From NCBI GenBank assembly GCA_002171675.1, contig NHDX01000002.1:1-8102 (forward strand): 8,102 bases of DNA, given 5' to 3'. The translations under genes and the position numbers were made by a program. Of this stretch, positions 4,198 to 8,102 are shown one piece after another. The notes beneath the pieces were generated by a model. The model saw only the letters and a program-made list of their open reading frames with translations. It did no database searches and was not told where the DNA came from. The first letter of the stretch is position 1, and the number at the start of each line of letters is the position of its first letter. This stretch comes from Chloroflexi bacterium TMED70 (GTDB lineage: Bacteria; Chloroflexota; Dehalococcoidia; Lucifugimonadales; Lucifugimonadaceae).

Positions 4198-5904
4198 CTA
4201 AGGTGCTGTTTCTGTGTATAAAGCGTTTACTTGAGTTGCTGTTAATACAGTAGGGTATATTCTTAATTGATCAAGTCTTCCTTGAAAAGGTCCCCAACTA
4301 CCATACACATTCCATAATAATTTTACATCTCCAGCTGAAAATGTAGGAGGTGTTTGTGTTATATTTTCTGCTAATGAACCGTTTAAATATGTAATAAAGT
4401 TATTTGTCCCACTACTACCATCAAAAGTAACAGCATAATGTGTCCACGTATTTAAAGAAACAGAAGTTCCACTTCCTCTATTAGAACCAGCTGTAAATAA
4501 CCATATTTTATTAGATTCTAATCCTACATTTATTTGGTTACTTGCTGAAATTATGTTATCTATACCTGAAATAGTTGTTGCATAAAACCAAAATGACCAA
4601 GTAAACGGATAACCAGGAGAATCTTGTGTTATACCTGTAACAATTTCTGGACTTGAACCTGCAAGAGCATATTGACTAAATTTAGTAGGGGCTGTTGAAG
4701 AATAAGTTACATCTGTTACTGATGTAGCATTATAAGTACCACAAGTATCATTAGCATTACCTTCAAACTGATACAGTGCGGTAGCTGTTGTAGGATAGTT
4801 ACAAGTAGTAGTTGTTCCTGATTGAGGTACAACTGGGCTACTACTTAATTGATACCAATTAGATCCATCGTAATACTCTACTCTTTTATCATCATTATTA
4901 TATCTAAATTCGCCATTAACAGCACTACTAGGTCTTCCACCTGTAACTGTTCCACTAAAAGTAACTTCTTGATTTACATCTGTAGTTGCAGTAACAACCC
5001 ATATATTATCTCCAGTAGAAGTATCTGGAGATATTGTTCCTCCAGTACTACCATTAGCTGTTACACCACTTGAAAAACTAGCTGTAATTCCAGTTGGAAC
5101 TCTTATTATTATAACACCTGAACCACCAGCTGATCCACCATTATTGTATGTTCCGCCACCACCACCGCCGCCGGTATTAGCAGTTGCATTTACCGCTCCA
5201 GCTCCACTAGCATTACCACCATTTGCTCCTCCACCTTTACCTCCATCTAAACTAGCTGAAGTAGCACCAGCACCACCACCACCAGCAAAATAAACATCTG
5301 AACCATCAACCTCTCCAACACTATAAGTAGATGCTATTGACGTCGTAATAATAGTACTTATTGCACCATCTCCTCCTCTACCATTTGTTTTTCCTATTTC
5401 GCTAGCACCACCACCGCCACCACCAGCTTGATATGAGCCTATTGGAGGGCCTCCGGCAAATCCTTCTACAGGTGTAAAACCTCCAGCATTTCCTGTTCCA
5501 GGTGTACTGGCTTGAAAACCAGGACCACCTCCAGAGCCCCCAGAACCTCCATTGCTACTACTTCCTCCACCATAACCACCGCCACTTGATGTTATGCTAT
5601 CAAGAGTAGAATCAGTTCCATTAGTACCATAAGGGTTTCCACTTGCTCCTCCAGTTCCAACTATAATTGAAATAGCGGATCCTAAAGAAGGAGCAATAGC
5701 AGTACCACTAGGATATGAAGTACGATAACCACCTGCACCACCACCACCTGAATTAGAACTACTTCCACTACCTCCACCTCCAGCTACAACTAAATAATGA
5801 ACTTCAAGACCACTAGTTGGTCCTTTTGGTAGTACTACCCCATCACTATTATTAACCGCTGGAAGATCTATTAAATCAGGTGTTGTTATTTTTGTATTTG
5901 CCAT
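4198..5904 (-). CDS. Tail fibre/adhesin: glycine-rich domain plus C-terminal LamG-like domain
   Basis: The 568-aa frame runs from ATG 5904 to TAG 4198. It starts MANTKITTPDLIDL, nearly the same N-terminus as the 309-aa neighbour, which suggests a common anchoring peptide. Residues 35-265 form a glycine-rich domain opened by VHYLVVAGGGG and closed by GGSGVIIIRVP, as in many phage tail adhesins. A beta-rich linker (266-320) leads to the junction module GRPSSAVNGEFRYNND...VEYYDGSNWYQL (323-353). Residues 375-565 form a concanavalin/LamG-like jelly roll: ALYQFEGNANDTCG, WSFWFYATT, LNTWTHYAVTFDGSSG and GRLDQLRIYPTVLTATQVNA are the usual landmarks of that fold. There is no signal peptide, as expected for a virion protein. 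The likely role is host-surface glycan or protein binding at the tail tip. The receptor cannot be read from the sequence. Confidence 0.88.
   Translation of the reverse strand: MANTKITTPDLIDLPAVNNSDGVVLPKGPTSGLEVHYLVVAGGGGSGSSSNSGGGGAGGYRTSYPSGTAIAPSLGSAISIIVGTGGASGNPYGTNGTDSTLDSITSSGGGYGGGSSSNGGSGGSGGGPGFQASTPGTGNAGGFTPVEGFAGGPPIGSYQAGGGGGGASEIGKTNGRGGDGAISTIITTSIASTYSVGEVDGSDVYFAGGGGAGATSASLDGGKGGGANGGNASGAGAVNATANTGGGGGGGTYNNGGSAGGSGVIIIRVPTGITASFSSGVTANGSTGGTISPDTSTGDNIWVVTATTDVNQEVTFSGTVTGGRPSSAVNGEFRYNNDDKRVEYYDGSNWYQLSSSPVVPQSGTTTTCNYPTTATALYQFEGNANDTCGTYNATSVTDVTYSSTAPTKFSQYALAGSSPEIVTGITQDSPGYPFTWSFWFYATTISGIDNIISASNQINVGLESNKIWLFTAGSNRGSGTSVSLNTWTHYAVTFDGSSGTNNFITYLNGSLAENITQTPPTFSAGDVKLLWNVYGSWGPFQGRLDQLRIYPTVLTATQVNALYTETAP
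4846..5124 (-). repeat. Module shared with the right-edge tail gene (copy 1; copy 2 at 7696-7950)
   Basis: Residues 261-353 of the 568-aa protein align with visible residues 51-135 of the right-edge protein. Both run GGSGVII-I/L-R, then G-I/L-TA-S/T-F/Y-S, then VTF-S/T-GT.TGGRPSS or a close match, then G..R.N, E-Y/F-Y-D/N-G and W-Q. The match is at protein level with diverged DNA, so the copies are old paralogous segments or independently acquired modules. Confidence 0.7.
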
Positions 5905-5913
5905 AATTTTAAC

Positions 5914-6843
5914 TTATAATCCAAAATCTGCTTTATCAGCATTATAATTTTTTAATACTTCTGCATCTGATAGTGCTTTTGTATAAACTCTTATTATTCC
6001 TAACTCTCCTACGAAACTATTGCTAGATCCCCATGGTAAAAATCCATAATCTATTGATGCATTAGCACCCGCTGCAGTTCTTCCAGCTCCTCTTGTAGAA
6101 GTTGCTACCGAAGATCCATCTATCCATCCATATCTTACATTACTACTATATGATTGAACTATTTGATGCCATACTCCTACGCTTACATCAATATTTGGGT
6201 TATAATAATCTGTTGTTCCAGTATAACTAGCCCATTGCAAATCGGCATTTGTACCTGGTGCTTGTATATAATTTATAAATCCTCCCCCTGTATACATAGA
6301 GGCACTTTGAACATAAATACCTGCTGTTGGCAGTTTAACCCATAATTCAACAGTAAAATTAGCACCATAGCCACTTGGCATAGGATGAGATAATTTAGTG
6401 GTACTGTTAGTTGTTATTATTTTACTTGTAGTATCATAGCTAAAAGCATTACTTCCACTATATACTGCAAAAGTACCGTTCCTGCTATTTCCAGATAAAT
6501 CTACCCATTGCGTGTTTGCCGCATTAGTACCACTGCTAAAGTTAGCAGTAGATGTACCATCTTTAGCTGATAAATAAACAGCTAAATCACTTGTAACATA
6601 ATTTGGAGGAAGTGAATAATTTATAAGTTGACACCAACCAGTTGTAATAGTAACACCAGTATCTCTATAAAATTCCATAACGCTAGTAGAACTGGCTGAT
6701 GAGAAATCAGTATTTGTTCTAATATCACCATTAGATGGTGATGTAGGTCTGTTAGCTGTTGTACCTACACATCCTTTTAAAGCTTGTGTATTACCAGTCT
6801 GATTTAAATCGATAAGATCGTTTATTACTTTTGTTGTAGCCAT
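5914..6843 (-). CDS. Tail fibre/adhesin with LamG-like domain
   Basis: The 309-aa frame runs from ATG 6843 to TAA 5914, three bases after the upstream tail gene and nine bases before the 568-aa gene. The N-terminus MATTKVINDLIDLNQTGNTQ resembles that of the 568-aa protein. The junction module NRPTSPSNGDIRTNTD...VMEFYRDTG...GWCQL occupies residues 31-73. The rest is a LamG/concanavalin-like jelly roll: LAVYLSAKDGTS (87-98), TQWVDLSGNSRNGTF (111-125), ANFTVELWVKLPTAG (161-175), VGVWHQIVQSY (222-232), and GELGIIRVYTKALSDAEVLK (279-298), which is the typical closing strand and helix. There is no glycine-rich domain. It probably binds a host-surface glycan as part of the tail. Family-level fold is well supported by these landmarks; ligand and position in the tail are not. 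Confidence 0.85.
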   Translation of the reverse strand: MATTKVINDLIDLNQTGNTQALKGCVGTTANRPTSPSNGDIRTNTDFSSASSTSVMEFYRDTGVTITTGWCQLINYSLPPNYVTSDLAVYLSAKDGTSTANFSSGTNAANTQWVDLSGNSRNGTFAVYSGSNAFSYDTTSKIITTNSTTKLSHPMPSGYGANFTVELWVKLPTAGIYVQSASMYTGGGFINYIQAPGTNADLQWASYTGTTDYYNPNIDVSVGVWHQIVQSYSSNVRYGWIDGSSVATSTRGAGRTAAGANASIDYGFLPWGSSNSFVGELGIIRVYTKALSDAEVLKNYNADKADFGL

Positions 6844-6846
6844 ATT

Positions 6847-8102
6847 TTAGTTAAATTCTATATTATCTGATCCTGCTGTAAAAGTTGTTATTTTAAATCC
6901 ACCGACTGTGCTTGTTGATGAAGTTAAATTACCTCCTATTGTAAGTGTAAAATCAGCTGAATATTTTAATATTATTATCCCTGCTTTACCGTCACCAGAA
7001 GCGCTTGTAGCAGTTCCACCATCTCCAGAATTAGCTGCACCAGTTGCGTTTGTACCAGCAGCTCCATTAACTGCACTATAGTAACCATATCTTCCACCAC
7101 CTCCAGCGGCATAATATATAGCAGAACTTGTAATGTTTGAAGCTTTAGCAGCACCACCAGCCCCTCCAGTTCCTCCCGAGGTTCCCTGTGCTCCATCTTG
7201 ACCTGCACTTCCAGCACCACCACCTCCAGCACCAGCTGTTGCACTACCTGCGGGGTGATCACCACCTGCGTAACCCATAATAGTTGGACTTGTTAATGCA
7301 GCACCTCCAGTAGTAATTCCATCATTACCACCACCACCACCACCGGAACCACCATCTAAACCATTTTTATTTGTACCGGGTTCATATGTACCTCCACCAC
7401 CTCCACCTTTAGAGGTTATAGTAGCAAAAACAGAATCTGAGCCTGTAGTTCCTGGAGTATCGTTACCTATACCACCTCCACCACCAGCACCAACAGTGAC
7501 AGTATAAGTAACACCTGTAGAAAGACTTAAAATATTATCAGCAGTTTGTCCACCTCCATTACCATCACTAGATATAGAAGTTCTAAAGCCTCCGCCTCCA
7601 CCGCCTCCGCCATACCAACCTGAGTTAGCTCTTCCAAGCCCACCACCTCCTCCAACAACTAAAAAGTCAACTAATGTAGGAACTCTCATATTTATTTGTT
7701 CCCATAAAGTTCCATTATAAAACTCTAATGCACCTATTGTTGTGTTGTTTCTTAATATTCCTTCTGTAGGTGAAGAGGGTCTACCAGTTGCTGTACCTGT
7801 AAAAGTTACAGTACCAGTACCTGCTGTTATTTTTATATATTTATCACTACCTATAGTTACTTCAGCATCAGCTGCTCCTCCTGCTCCTGCACTATATGTA
7901 GCCGTAAGACCATTAGAATACCTTAAGATTATTACTCCAGAGCCACCTGCTCCTGTAATTGTAGCATTGCTAGAGTCTGCATTAGCACCGCCGCCTCCAC
8001 TCCCGGTGTTTATTGCGCCATCAAATCCTGAAGTGTTAAGTGTTGCTGGTCCACCATCACCACCAACTCCTGATCCACCTGTACCTGGAGAGCCTGAAAG
8101 AA
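6847..8102 (-). CDS. Large glycine-rich tail fibre/adhesin (partial, N-terminus beyond right edge)
   Basis: The frame ends at TAA 6847 and stays open to the right edge, giving 417 visible residues. The ATG at 7689 is internal: the codons before it read LEFYNGTLWEQIN without a stop, and they complete a module found in the neighbouring proteins. Visible layout: the end of one glycine-rich domain (1-55), closing GGSGVIILRYSNG; a beta linker (64-103); junction module GRPSSPTEGILRNNT...LEFYNGTLWEQI (106-136); a second glycine-rich domain (144-373) opening VDFLVVGGGGG and closing AGIIILKYS; and a C-terminal strand segment (GGFKITTFTAGSDNIEF). The protein thus has at least two glycine-rich units in tandem. 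Such domains pack as glycine-rich helices or turns in phage adhesins and carry receptor-binding loops. It probably acts in host recognition. Total length is unknown. Confidence 0.85.
   Translation of the reverse strand, partial: LSGSPGTGGSGVGGDGGPATLNTSGFDGAINTGSGGGGANADSSNATITGAGGSGVIILRYSNGLTATYSAGAGGAADAEVTIGSDKYIKITAGTGTVTFTGTATGRPSSPTEGILRNNTTIGALEFYNGTLWEQINMRVPTLVDFLVVGGGGGLGRANSGWYGGGGGGGGFRTSISSDGNGGGQTADNILSLSTGVTYTVTVGAGGGGGIGNDTPGTTGSDSVFATITSKGGGGGGTYEPGTNKNGLDGGSGGGGGGNDGITTGGAALTSPTIMGYAGGDHPAGSATAGAGGGGAGSAGQDGAQGTSGGTGGAGGAAKASNITSSAIYYAAGGGGRYGYYSAVNGAAGTNATGAANSGDGGTATSASGDGKAGIIILKYSADFTLTIGGNLTSSTSTVGGFKITTFTAGSDNIEFN
7696..7950 (-). repeat. Module shared with the 568-aa tail gene (copy 2)
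   Basis: This is visible residues 51-135 of the right-edge protein, aligned with residues 261-353 of the 568-aa protein. It joins the first glycine-rich domain to the second, whereas in the 568-aa protein it joins a glycine-rich domain to a LamG-like domain. The module therefore behaves as a connector between interchangeable binding domains. Confidence 0.7.

Noticed and set aside
6975..7265. Minus-strand 96-codon frame rich in Val, Leu and Glu
   Set aside because: It is the shifted reading of the glycine-rich domain codons in the right-edge tail gene, which has the coherent family pattern.
4198..8102. Possible diversity-generating retroelement target in the tail genes
   Set aside because: No reverse transcriptase, template repeat or C-type-lectin-like variable region is seen. 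The C-terminal domains are LamG-like or glycine-rich.
1..8102. tRNA or other structured RNA genes
   Set aside because: No cloverleaf or conserved tRNA loop pattern was seen, and nearly all of the sequence is taken up by coding frames.

Overview
The window looks like part of the genome of a tailed double-stranded DNA phage (Caudoviricetes), probably one infecting a marine bacterium. The evidence is strong AT richness, very tight packing of small genes, every credible gene on the minus strand, a phage-type GroEL/GroES pair, and a run of glycine-rich and LamG-like tail adhesins of the kind common in pelagiphages, cyanophages and uncultured marine phages. No terminase, capsid, portal or polymerase gene is present, so the phage family and host cannot be fixed from this piece. 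A SAR11-like host is only a guess from base composition and protein style.

Transcription runs from high to low coordinates. On the right (8102 to 4198) are three consecutive tail fibre or adhesin genes. The first runs off the right edge and holds two glycine-rich domains. The second (309 aa) is a LamG-like protein. The third (568 aa) joins a glycine-rich domain to a C-terminal LamG-like domain. The three share recombinable pieces: an MAxTK...DLIDL N-terminus in two of them, and a 'RPsSP..G..R.N...E-F/Y-Y..W' junction module in all three. A 71-base gap follows, then a small gene of unknown function (95 aa).

The centre (3806 to 2000) holds a complete viral chaperonin system. groEL (520 aa) is followed by groES (86 aa), in the opposite order to the usual bacterial operon, with a 17-base overlap. 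The GroEL ATPase residues are intact, but several apical substrate/GroES-binding positions are changed and the GGM tail is absent. The GroES lacks about nine residues where the E. coli roof hairpin lies. The natural inference is a chaperonin adapted to a phage structural protein.

The left part (2003 to 1) is a chain of seven small genes joined by ATGA overlaps or gaps of 1 to 3 bases: a probable winged-helix protein, three hypothetical proteins, a 51-aa hydrophobic membrane protein that could be a holin, a histidine-rich protein with an internal duplication, and a protein ending in Asn-Gly-Gly repeats that runs off the left edge. From groEL to the left edge the genes look like one operon. A late-promoter-like AATAAATA lies just upstream of groEL.
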